DNA of 22,452 bases from the NCBI GenBank assembly GCA_964412395.1, contig CAYPOY010000050.1, forward strand, positions 1-22,452, given 5' to 3'. Shown in pieces: positions 7,062 to 14,320 of this stretch. The position numbers and the translations under genes were made by a program. The stretch comes from CAYPOY01 sp964412395 (GTDB taxonomy: Bacteria; Chloroflexota; Anaerolineae; B4-G1). The notes below the pieces were generated by a model. The model had not been told where the DNA came from. It did no database searches and saw only the letters and a program-made list of their open reading frames with translations. Each line of letters starts with the position of its first letter. Position 1 is the stretch's first letter.

Positions 7062-9505
7062 CGGGGAAGCGGCACAAAGGCAGCTACCACAACATCCTGC
7101 TCCCGCAGCGCGATGATGCTCTGACCTGCCATGGCCCGGCCCTTGCGGGGAACGTTTCGGGCGCGGATGGTTTTCGCCGCTCCCTTCTCAGTGACCAACA
7201 CCACCGGATCACGAGATTGCAACACACAACCCCCTGCCAGATTCGCGCTGGCCGCGGTGATACGAGTGGTGAGTACCCCCTGCCCATAACGGCCCTGAGT
7301 GGGGTATTCGGATAGAGGCGTGCGCTTCGCCTTGCCATCGCTGGCGATGACGAAGAGGTCGGCGCGCGCGCGCGCGACGGCTAATGCCACCACGCGGTCT
7401 TCCGTGCCGCCCAGCTTGATACCTTTCACGCCCACGGCCAGCAGCCCCATAGGCCGCACATCCTCTTCCTGGAAACGGATCGCCCGACCGGCGGCGGTGA
7501 CCAACAGCACCTGATCATCCCCTGTCGTCACCGCTGCCCAACCGAGCGCGTCTCCTTGCTCCACCCCAATGACGACGAACTGTTCGCTGCTCACACCGGG
7601 CAAGTCGGCCAGCGCCACCCGTTTAACGACACCTCGCCGCGTGGCAAGGAACAGGTAGGGGCGCGGTAACCGCGCCCCCACTAGCGGCGAAGCAGGGAGC
7701 GCCAGCGCAGTAACGACGGTATCACGGCGCGTCAGTCGCGTCAGATCGGCATAATGGGTACCAGCGCCCTCCCAGGCCACTCCCTCCGGCAACTGGTGAA
7801 CAGGTAAGGCAACAACTTCGCCGCCGGCGGTGAAGAGGTAGAGCGCGTCGCGGGTGGAGGCAGCCAGCAATGCGACCGGCGCGTCTTCAGGGCGGGAGGG
7901 CACCCAGGGAGGTGTACCTTCGTCCAGCATGCGCGCCACCAGCCCGCGCTGGCTCACGGCCACCCATGCCGGCTCGTCGGGGATCAGATCGCCAGCGGTC
8001 AGTCGCGCTTTGCCCGCGTCCAGCACCTGCGTGCGGCGGGCGTCGGCGTAGCGCTCCCTGATGGACAAAAGTCCATCGCGCACAACACCACGGATTTTTT
8101 TCGGGCTACGCAACAACCCCTCGAGGTACTTGATCAAGCGTTTCTTTTCCTTGTACTCGTCCTGGATCTTGCGTCGCTCCAGGGCGGCCAACCGCTTGAG
8201 CGGCATATCGAGGATCGCCTGGGCCTGGGCTTGGCTGAGTTTAAACTTGCGGCGCAGGTTTTTGCGCGCAGTGTCGGCGGTGCGGGAGCGGCGAATGAGC
8301 GCGATCACTTCGTCCAGGTGGTCGAGCGCGGTGAGCAAGCCTTCCAGGATATGAGCGCGCTCCCTGGCGCGGGCCAGTTCATACTGGCTGCGGCGCGTGA
8401 CGATGACCTGCCGGTGTTCCAGGTAGATCAACAGCACCTTCTTGAGCGTTAACAGGCGCGGCTCGCCATCCACCAGCGCCAGCACGATGAGGCTGAAGGT
8501 GCTCTCCATTGGGGTGAGCCGGAAAAGGTCGGCGAGCACCTGCTGGGGCTCAACGGTGCGGGTCAGTTCGACCACCAGCCGCATACCCCGCCGATCCGAT
8601 TCGTCGCGCAGATCGGTGATGCCCGCGATGCGACCATCGCGCACCAACTGGGCGATGCGCTCGACGAGGCCGCTCTTGTTGACCTGGTAGGGCAGTTCAG
8701 TGACGACGATGCGGTGGCGGGAGCGGCTCATCTCCTCGACGTGGGCGCAGGCACGCACCGTGATCTTGCCGCGACCCTGCCCGTAGGCGTGAGCGATGAC
8801 GTCATCGCCATCCTCCTCCACCCGCCGGTAGATCACACCGCCAGTGGGAAAATCCGGTCCCTGGATGAAACGCATCAGATCCTCGACAGTGACGCTGTCC
8901 AGTTTGCGCCAGCTATCGAGCATATAGATCAGCGCGTCGCACACCTCGCCCAGGTTGTGGGGCGGGATGGAGGTGGACATCCCCACGGCGATGCCGGAAG
9001 CGCCGTTGACCAGCAGGTTGGGGATGGCGGCAGGGAGGACAATGGGTTCCAGGAGGGTATCATCAAAGTTGGGGGCAAAGTCGACCGTGTCCTTGTCCAG
9101 GTCGGCCAGCAGTTCGGTGGCGATAGGGGCCAGGCGGGCCTCGGTGTAACGCATCGCGGCAGGACTGTCGCCGTCCACCGACCCAAAGTTCCCCTGCCCA
9201 TCCACCAGGGGGCAGCGCAGGCTAAAGTCCTGCGCCATCCGCGCCATCGCCTCGTAGACCGCCGTATCACCGTGGGGGTGATACTTGCCCAGCACCTCGC
9301 CTACGATGCGGGCCGATTTCTTGTACGGCGTGTCGGGCCGCAGGCCCAGGCCGTGCATCGCGTAGAGGATGCGGCGTTGGACCGGCTTGAGGCCATCGCG
9401 GGCGTCGGGCAGGGCACGTGCGACGATAACGCTCATGGCATAGTCCAGGTACGCCACCTGCATTTCGTTGTCAATGTCTACTTGATGGACGGTGCCAATT
9501 TCCAT
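7025..9505 (-). CDS. gyrA: DNA gyrase subunit A
   Basis: 826 aa, the usual GyrA length. Type IIA topoisomerase breakage-reunion subunit; with GyrB it introduces negative supercoils using ATP. The N-terminal domain contains RDGLKPVQRRILYAM, the quinolone-resistance region HPHGDTAVYEAM (Thr81, Glu85 at the E. coli 83/87-equivalent sites) and the catalytic tyrosine in AMRYTEARL (Tyr120). A coiled-coil tower follows, then the C-terminal six-bladed pinwheel. The GyrA box is degenerate: QGRYGQG at 737-743 rather than QRRGGKG, so topoisomerase IV-like activity is a weaker alternative. AGGAG lies upstream of the start, and a near-consensus promoter sits at 9574-9602. The last 11 residues derive from the heptamer array. 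gyrB is not in the window. Confidence 0.96.
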   Translation of the reverse strand: MEIGTVHQVDIDNEMQVAYLDYAMSVIVARALPDARDGLKPVQRRILYAMHGLGLRPDTPYKKSARIVGEVLGKYHPHGDTAVYEAMARMAQDFSLRCPLVDGQGNFGSVDGDSPAAMRYTEARLAPIATELLADLDKDTVDFAPNFDDTLLEPIVLPAAIPNLLVNGASGIAVGMSTSIPPHNLGEVCDALIYMLDSWRKLDSVTVEDLMRFIQGPDFPTGGVIYRRVEEDGDDVIAHAYGQGRGKITVRACAHVEEMSRSRHRIVVTELPYQVNKSGLVERIAQLVRDGRIAGITDLRDESDRRGMRLVVELTRTVEPQQVLADLFRLTPMESTFSLIVLALVDGEPRLLTLKKVLLIYLEHRQVIVTRRSQYELARARERAHILEGLLTALDHLDEVIALIRRSRTADTARKNLRRKFKLSQAQAQAILDMPLKRLAALERRKIQDEYKEKKRLIKYLEGLLRSPKKIRGVVRDGLLSIRERYADARRTQVLDAGKARLTAGDLIPDEPAWVAVSQRGLVARMLDEGTPPWVPSRPEDAPVALLAASTRDALYLFTAGGEVVALPVHQLPEGVAWEGAGTHYADLTRLTRRDTVVTALALPASPLVGARLPRPYLFLATRRGVVKRVALADLPGVSSEQFVVIGVEQGDALGWAAVTTGDDQVLLVTAAGRAIRFQEEDVRPMGLLAVGVKGIKLGGTEDRVVALAVARARADLFVIASDGKAKRTPLSEYPTQGRYGQGVLTTRITAASANLAGGCVLQSRDPVVLVTEKGAAKTIRARNVPRKGRAMAGQSIIALREQDVVVAAFVPLPRTNSEWRMANSE

Positions 9506-9573
9506 AGACGAACTCCTGTGTGTGAAGTGTGGGAAGGCTGTTTCAGAAATTTGATCTTGACCATAGCAGTATT

Positions 9574-9602
9574 ACTATACGCGAAGCTCGGATTTCTGTC
9601 AA
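9574..9602 (-). promoter_or_regulatory. Sigma-70-type promoter of gyrA
   Basis: On the minus strand: -35 TTGACA (9602-9597), 17-bp spacer, -10 TATAGT (9579-9574), about 70 nt before the gyrA start codon. The -35 box is a perfect consensus with ideal spacing. Confidence 0.65.
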
Positions 9603-9660
9603 TTGTGGGTTACAGGTGTGGTCAGGAACAATAACCCAAATGGACAAGCCCCATCGCAGG

Positions 9661-9688
9661 TTGCAGTTTGCGGATTGCGCGGTACAAT
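9661..9688 (+). promoter_or_regulatory. Promoter of the MFS transporter gene
   Basis: -35 TTGCAG, 16-bp spacer, -10 TACAAT. It predicts a leader of about 85 nt before the transporter start, long enough to include the small reading frame at 9719-9760. Confidence 0.5.
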
Positions 9689-9718
9689 CGGGGGAAACAA
9701 CAAACGGGAGGGAAAGTC

Positions 9719-9760
9719 GTGGAAGAAGAAGTGTTTCAGGGGACATCGCGGGATGCGTGA
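9719..9760 (+). CDS. Possible 13-residue leader peptide upstream of MFS gene
   Basis: GTG start 6 nt after a strong GGGAGGG ribosome site, reading VEEEVFQGTSRDA and a TGA stop. It ends 21 nt before the transporter ATG, with the transporter's GGAGG in between. The strong ribosome site is the only real support. It might couple translation, or be chance purine richness. Confidence 0.25.
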   Translation: MEEEVFQGTSRDA

Positions 9761-9781
9761 CGACAAACCTCGGAGGTATCT

Positions 9782-11054
9782 ATGGGAGTGACAGAGCGCG
9801 AGACCAGACGCAGTTTCGTGCTGGGGGTCTTCAACGGCACAGCCTTCCAGTTCGCCAAGGCGCTGATTGACCCGCCGCTGATCCTCACCTGGTTCGTGAG
9901 TCAGTTGACCACTTCCAACCTGCTCATCGGACTGGTGGCGCCACTGGGGGACGCAAGCTGGTTCCTGCCCCAGATCTTCGTCTCCGCCCGCATCCAGCGG
10001 ATGGAGCGCAAGATGCCCAGTTATACCCTGGCAGCAGTGATCCGCACCGTCGCCTGGCTTCTCCTGGCGGCGGCGGTGTGGCTGGTGGATGATCCTCTTA
10101 TTCTGCTGGTCGGTTTCTTCGTACTGTATGCCACCGCCCGCCTGTTGGCTGGACTGGCTGGGCTGGCCTTCTTCGACGTGGTGGCGAAGACGATCCCGGC
10201 CCGGCGGCGGGGAAATTTCTTCGCCTGGCGGCAATTCCTGGGTGGCGTGCTGGGGCTAGGGGCCGGCCTGGTCGTGAAGACGGTTCTCAATCACCCGGCT
10301 CTCCCATTCCCGCGCGGCCACGCCGTCCTTTTCTTCCTTTATTCTGCGGTGATGGCCCCTGCGCTGGCGGCCTTCACCCGCATCCGGGAACCCCCGGGGG
10401 CGGTCATAGCCGAGCCGGTGACGGCGGGGGAGCAGTTGCGGCGGGGGGGGGGAGTTCCTGCGGGCTGACCGGGCCTACCGTCGCTACATGGCCGCGCGGC
10501 TGGTCCTTGGGCTGGCGGGCATCGCCCTCCCCTTCTACGGTATCTATGCCAAAAACGCGCTGGGCGCACCGGATGGGATGGTAGGGGTCTACGTGGCCAC
10601 CCGCATCGGGGCCACGGTGCTCTTCAACCTGCCCTGGGGTCGCCTGAGCGACCGGCGAGGGAACCGGCTGGTAGTGCGGCTGCTGAGCCTGGGCAACGGG
10701 GCGACGGCACTGCTGGCATTGGCCCTGGTGGGGCTGATGGGGCTCCTGCAACCCCAGGGGACATGGCTTCCCTATCTGGCTCTTCCCCTCTTCTTCCTGG
10801 ACGGCGCAGCGCGGCCTGCCCAGATACTGGGGGGCAGCAACTTCCTGCTGGAACTGGTCCCCGAGACCGAGCGGCCTCTCTACCTGGGGCTTTCCAACAC
10901 GCTGATGGGCATCGTCGTCCTGATCTCCGGGCTGGGCGGGTTGGTAGTGGACTTCTTCGGCTTCGCTGGCCTGTTCGCCCTATCGCTGGGGCTTTGCCTG
11001 GCCGGGTACGTGCTCGCGTCAGGGCTACCGGAGCCACGAGAGACGGGGAGTTAG
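9782..11054 (+). CDS. Major facilitator superfamily transporter, interrupted by a frameshift at a G10 run
   Basis: Two abutting frames encode the halves of one MFS permease of about 424 aa. The first half starts at ATG 9782 (GGAGG 5 nt upstream) and stops at 10468. The second continues in the +1 frame to 11054; an internal ATG occurs at 10488. Removing one G from the ten at 10443-10452 joins them as LRRGGEFLRADRAYRRYMAARL, a sensible central cytoplasmic loop. Both halves are rich in hydrophobic segments (for example WLLLAAAVWLV, ALPLFFLDGA), and the second has WGRLSDRRGNR, the MFS loop 2-3-type signature. The substrate cannot be told; drug or sugar efflux families are possible. The frameshift may be a sequencing error, phase variation or a true lesion. 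It converges with the FAD dehydrogenase gene, sharing the bases TTAG. Confidence 0.85.
10443..10452 (+). other. G10 homopolymer at the MFS frameshift
   Basis: Ten consecutive G. Nine would keep the transporter in frame; ten gives a TGA stop at 10466-10468. Confidence 0.9.
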
Positions 11055-12424
11055 TCTCTCAATATCGCCCGCGCCGCTACCAGGCCCGACGCTGAGGCCT
11101 GCACCAGCCCCCGCGTGATGCCTGCTCCATCGCCGCAGGCGTACAGCCCGCGCACCTCCGTCTCCAACTCCGGCGTCAGCCTGAGGCGGTTGGAGTAGAA
11201 CTTGACCTCAACCCCGTAGAGCAGCGTGTGACGCGAGCACACGCCCGGCATCACCTGATCCAACGCGTGCAGCATCTCCAGGATGTTGACGATGTGGCGA
11301 TAGGGCAACACCAATCCCAGGTCTCCCGGCGTGGCACCCTTGAGCGTGGGCGTGACGAACGAACGGCTCAGTCGCTGTTCATTGGTGCGGCGGCCAGCCT
11401 CCAGGTCGCCCAATCGTTGCACCAGCACACCGCCGCTCAAGAGATTCGCCAGCCGGGCGATAGATCGCCCATAGGCCACCGGATCGTCGAACGGCTCGGT
11501 AAAGTTCTTGCTCACCAGCAATGCAAAGTTGGTGTTGGCCGTCCTGCGGTCAGCGTAGGAGTGGCCGTTGACAGTCGTCACACCACCCGCATGCTCCAGC
11601 GCGACCTCGCCGTAGGGGCAAACGCAGAAGGTCCGCACCAGGTCATCGAAGGCGCGCGAATAATACAGGAACTTGAACTCGTAGAGCAGGTGGGTGAGGG
11701 GCTCCACTATCTTTGCCGGCAGTTCGACCCGCACGCCCAGGTCTACGGGGTTGCAGGTCAGCACGAGTCCCAACTCGGCGGCGACGCGCTTGATCCATTC
11801 GGCCCCTTCCCGTCCTGGTGCCACAATCACTCGCGGCGCCTCGATCACTTCTCCCTGCTCTATCTCGATGCCGACGACGGCCCCATCGTTGACCAGCACC
11901 CTTGCCACCGGCGTGAGCATCTCTACGCGAACTCCCCGCTCCACCAGGTCCTCGTACATACATCCCATGATCTCGGCGCTGTGCTCCGTGCCCATGTGAC
12001 GGATAGGAACCGAGACGAGGCGCAATCCAGCCAATATCTTTTCCAATGACTTGTATTCATGGGTGTGCCCGCCGTAGACATTCTTACTGGCGCCATACTC
12101 TACGTACACGCGGTCCACCTCGTCAATCAGCACCTGGGTCTGTTGCTCGCCCAGCAACTCGCTCAGGTGCCCGCCGGAGGCCGGCGAGAGCGTCAATTTG
12201 CCATCGCTGAAAGCCCCTGCCCCACCCCAACCAGTCATGATCGAACAGGGCTGGCAATGTGCGCAGTCTCCACCCTCGCGCGCAGGACAACGTCGCTTTC
12301 CGATAGGGGGACCTTTATCAAAAATAGCCACACGCAGGTCCGATCTGCGACTCAGTTCGAGCGCGGCGAAGATACCCGCCGGCCCAGCTCCCACAATGAC
12401 CACGTCGTATTTTTGTTTAGGCAT
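11051..12424 (-). CDS. FAD-dependent dehydrogenase/oxidoreductase (COG2509-like)
   Basis: 457 aa from the ATG at 12424, chosen over the ATG at 12457 because GGAGG lies 6 nt before it and the Rossmann fold begins at once (YDVVIVGAGPAG, GxGxxG at 12-17). A four-cysteine cluster (Cys46, 54, 57, 60; CP-x6-CAHCQPC) precedes GWGGAGAFSDGKL, a family hallmark. The C-terminal FAD-binding motif is LYACGDGAGITRGLVQASASG. The family is related to geranylgeranyl-reductase-like and HI0933-like flavoproteins and its substrate is generally unknown. The cysteines could hold a metal or Fe-S cluster (inference). Alone on its strand, with its own promoter candidate at 12468-12497; its stop overlaps the convergent MFS stop. 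Confidence 0.88.
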   Translation of the reverse strand: MPKQKYDVVIVGAGPAGIFAALELSRRSDLRVAIFDKGPPIGKRRCPAREGGDCAHCQPCSIMTGWGGAGAFSDGKLTLSPASGGHLSELLGEQQTQVLIDEVDRVYVEYGASKNVYGGHTHEYKSLEKILAGLRLVSVPIRHMGTEHSAEIMGCMYEDLVERGVRVEMLTPVARVLVNDGAVVGIEIEQGEVIEAPRVIVAPGREGAEWIKRVAAELGLVLTCNPVDLGVRVELPAKIVEPLTHLLYEFKFLYYSRAFDDLVRTFCVCPYGEVALEHAGGVTTVNGHSYADRRTANTNFALLVSKNFTEPFDDPVAYGRSIARLANLLSGGVLVQRLGDLEAGRRTNEQRLSRSFVTPTLKGATPGDLGLVLPYRHIVNILEMLHALDQVMPGVCSRHTLLYGVEVKFYSNRLRLTPELETEVRGLYACGDGAGITRGLVQASASGLVAARAILRD

Positions 12425-12467
12425 CGTCACCCTCCGATGCATAGAGGTCTTAGCCACAGCGGGGCTG

Positions 12468-12497
12468 ATTATGCCACCAAGAAGTCAATTTGTCCAA
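12468..12497 (-). promoter_or_regulatory. Promoter candidate for the FAD dehydrogenase
   Basis: Minus strand: -35 TTGGAC (12497-12492), 18-bp spacer, -10 CATAAT (12473-12468), 44 nt before the start codon. Confidence 0.4.
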
Positions 12498-12498
12498 T

Positions 12499-12521
12499 GC
12501 AGCAACCCGGTGACGGGCTGC
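12499..12521. promoter_or_regulatory. Imperfect inverted repeat between divergent promoters
   Basis: GCAG-caa-CCCG-gtga-CGGG-CTGC, between the outward-facing promoters of the FAD dehydrogenase and HemW genes. It could be an operator for both, or chance. Confidence 0.25.
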
Positions 12522-12547
12522 CTGAGGAGGAGCCCTTACGGCCGGGG

Positions 12548-12576
12548 TTGACGAACTGGCCAGGGTATGATACATT
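12548..12576 (+). promoter_or_regulatory. Promoter candidate for hemW
   Basis: -35 TTGACG, 17-bp spacer, -10 TACATT, giving a leader of about 75 nt. The frame upstream of the hemW ATG is closed by a TAG at 12628, which fixes ATG 12658 as the only ATG start consistent with the conserved N-terminus. Confidence 0.5.
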
Positions 12577-12657
12577 GAATAGAGTTGAGGTGCTGATGAC
12601 TTCGAGAGGTGATGAACGGTTTGAGCGTAGTTCAGCGTATTCAACCGCGAGTGGGAG

Positions 12658-13905
12658 ATGAAACCTGAAGATCCCCTCCGTGTGGCACTATACGTCCACA
12701 TCCCCTTCTGCCGGGCGCGCTGCACCTACTGCGATTTTAACACCTACGCCGGGTTGGAAGCACTCATGCCAGCCTACGTGGCGGCGGCGTGCCAGGAGAT
12801 CGAGGCCGCCGGCGAGCGATGGGGGCCTCCGACCGTGCCGACGATCTACTTCGGCGGTGGCACACCTTCGCTCCTACCACTTGACCTCCTGGCTGAGCTG
12901 TTTCAAGCTCTACGTTTCACATTTCACGTTTTAGATGACGCCGAAATCACCCTGGAGGCCAACCCTGGCACGGTGACACCAGCGTACCTGCGCGGCCTGC
13001 GGGAACTGGGCGCGAACCGGCTCAGCCTGGGGGTGCAATCGGTTCACGACGACGAGCTCCGGCTCCTGGGCCGCATCCATACCTGGGCGCAGGCGGTCGA
13101 GGCGGTGGAATGGGCGCGAGAGGCAGGGGTCGCCAACCTCAACCTCGACCTCATCTTCGGCCTGCCGGGGCAGACGCTGGCCCGCTGGCGGGAGACGTTG
13201 GGGACAGCGCTAAGCCTGGCACCAGAGCATCTCTCCCTCTATGCGCTCTCGGTGGAGGAGGGGACACCGCTGGAAAGGCAAATTGCGAGGGGCGAGTTGC
13301 GAGCGCCCGATGAGGACCTGGCGGCGGAGATGTACGAACTGGCGGAAGAGGCACTGGTGGAGGCAGGATTCTTTCATTATGAGATCTCGAATTGGGCCAA
13401 GGGGAATGACCAATGTCAAATGACAAATGATCAATCCCCAGACTGGCGGCCTGAACCTGAAACCTGGAACCCGAAACCCGGAACCCTCAGCGAGGAGGTC
13501 AGTCCCTACGTGTGCCGGCACAACCTGACCTACTGGCGCAACGAGCCGTGGTTGGGGATAGGGGCAGGAGCACATTCCTGGCTGGGCGGGCACCGCTGGG
13601 CCAACATGCGCCATCCACGAGAGTACATCGCGGTGCTGGAGCAGGGCGACACAGCGACAGCCGAGGTAGAGCTGATTGAGCGTCGGATGGAGATGGGGGA
13701 GACGATGATGCTAGGACTGCGGCTGGCGGAAGGAGTAGACGATGCCCGTTTCCGCGCCCGCTTCGGCGTAAGGATGGAGACAGCCTTTGGGGAGGAACTG
13801 GCCCAGTTGCAGGACCTGGGACTGCTAGAGTGGAATGGGCATGTAGCGCGGCTGACAGCGCGAGGGCGACTGCTAGGGAATCAGGTGTTTATGCGCTTTG
13901 TGTAG
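12658..13905 (+). CDS. hemW: HemW-like radical SAM protein (coproporphyrinogen III oxidase-like, probable heme chaperone)
   Basis: 415 aa. It begins VALYVHIPFCRARCTYCDF, with the radical SAM 4Fe-4S motif CxxxCxxC at Cys18, Cys22 and Cys25. GGGTPS (about 67-71) binds SAM, and LSLGVQS and LDLIFGLPGQT are family signatures; HNLTYWRNEPWLGIGAGAHS is the C-terminal hallmark. The single CxxxCxxC without the HemN extension favours HemW, a heme-binding chaperone for respiratory enzymes, over the true oxidase HemN. Two stretches are foreign to the family. RFTFHV (about 86-91) comes from a TTTCAC word repeat. A segment of about 30 residues (about 249-280) sits between EISNWAK and VCRHNLTYW, where relatives have only a few residues. 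GGGAG immediately precedes the ATG, with unusually short spacing. No downstream operon partner is seen. Confidence 0.9.
   Translation: MKPEDPLRVALYVHIPFCRARCTYCDFNTYAGLEALMPAYVAAACQEIEAAGERWGPPTVPTIYFGGGTPSLLPLDLLAELFQALRFTFHVLDDAEITLEANPGTVTPAYLRGLRELGANRLSLGVQSVHDDELRLLGRIHTWAQAVEAVEWAREAGVANLNLDLIFGLPGQTLARWRETLGTALSLAPEHLSLYALSVEEGTPLERQIARGELRAPDEDLAAEMYELAEEALVEAGFFHYEISNWAKGNDQCQMTNDQSPDWRPEPETWNPKPGTLSEEVSPYVCRHNLTYWRNEPWLGIGAGAHSWLGGHRWANMRHPREYIAVLEQGDTATAEVELIERRMEMGETMMLGLRLAEGVDDARFRARFGVRMETAFGEELAQLQDLGLLEWNGHVARLTARGRLLGNQVFMRFV
12912..12933 (+). repeat. TTTCAC short-word insertion in hemW
   Basis: ACGTTTCACATTTCACGTTT words, read in frame as RFTFHV between ELFQAL and LDDAEITLEANPG. 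Same word family as 5769-5791. Confidence 0.6.
13405..13437 (+). repeat. AATGACAAATG short-word insertion in hemW
   Basis: AATGACCAATGTCAAATGAC and related words, read in frame as NDQCQMTNDQS. Part of the surplus loop after EISNWAK. Confidence 0.75.
13450..13486 (+). repeat. CCTGAAACCTGGAACC short-word insertion in hemW
   Basis: Degenerate tandem words CCTGAA/CCTGAAA/CCTGGAA/CCCGAAA/CCCGGAA, read as PEPETWNPKPGT. It lies 12 bp after the previous word array, so two different families are stacked at one site. Confidence 0.75.
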
Positions 13906-13994
13906 CGAGGCCGGTGCTGAAGGCTGGATACTCCAGACGCTCAATACGGGGTGCTGAATAGGGAGATCGGCCCGCCGCAGTGCGACGAATTTAC

Positions 13995-14023
13995 TTGCAC
14001 TGCGCTCCAAAATATGATAAGAT
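13995..14023 (+). promoter_or_regulatory. Promoter candidate before the structured RNA
   Basis: -35 TTGCAC, 17-bp spacer, -10 TAAGAT; start expected near 14030. A second possible -35 TTGACA lies at 14032-14037, with a weak AAAATA at 14055. Confidence 0.4.
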
Positions 14024-14089
14024 ATGTTAGGTTGACAGTAATTCGCTCAGGGAGAAAATACACAGGACATAGCCTGGGTTATCCTATCA

Positions 14090-14193
14090 GTGAGACTGTT
14101 GATGAGGCTGGATAAAAGGGGCGCACTCCGTCCACAGGACAAGTGCGCCTTTGCCATCAGGCGCGGATTCTAATCAGTATCTCACCTTTTTTT
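14090..14193 (+). ncRNA. Long interrupted hairpin ending in T7: small RNA, attenuator or terminator
   Basis: Nested helices can be read directly. GTGAGACTG (14090-14098) pairs with CAG-ta-TCTCAC (14175-14185). TGATG (14100-14104) pairs with CATCA (14155-14159). GGCGCACT (14120-14127) pairs perfectly with AGTGCGCC (14142-14149). GTCC (14130-14133) pairs with GGAC (14137-14140) around loop ACA. One base after the outer helix come seven T (14187-14193), as in intrinsic terminators. TTATCC (14079-14084) could alternatively pair with GGATAA (14110-14115), enclosing the outer 5' strand, so two mutually exclusive folds exist. It is far longer than an ordinary terminator hairpin. It does not match any riboswitch or RNA consensus that I can recall. 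Confidence 0.45.
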
Positions 14194-14214
14194 GACGCTA
14201 CATGAACAGAAGTG

Positions 14215-14223
14215 TGCTATGAT
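14215..14223 (+). promoter_or_regulatory. Extended -10 promoter for the DUF11 giant gene
   Basis: TGCTATGAT (extended -10), with TTGACG 20 bp upstream of the hexamer, immediately after the T7 tract. The leader of about 90 nt contains GCTCC/GGAGGC and GGTTG/CAACC complementary pairs but no recognised motif. Confidence 0.45.
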
Positions 14224-14320
14224 GGCAATAATAGCTCCGTGGGTTGGAGGCCGAGATAGCAACCTTGCGTGAGTCGGACTTTGAACACCTTCCCAATTCC
14301 AGGAGATGAGAAAGGAAAAT

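Noticed and set aside
7362..7376. Alternating GC tract (15 bp) with Z-DNA potential in gyrA
   Set aside because: Explained by codons for VARARAD in a GC-rich gene; no sign of separate function.
8714..9634. Open plus-strand frame of 306 codons opposite gyrA
   Set aside because: Antisense to the highly conserved GyrA N-terminal domain, with no protein-like motifs.
14224..14300. Leader of the DUF11 gene considered as a known riboswitch (for example c-di-GMP) or tRNA
   Set aside because: No match to remembered consensus sequences or to a cloverleaf; only short complementary segments.
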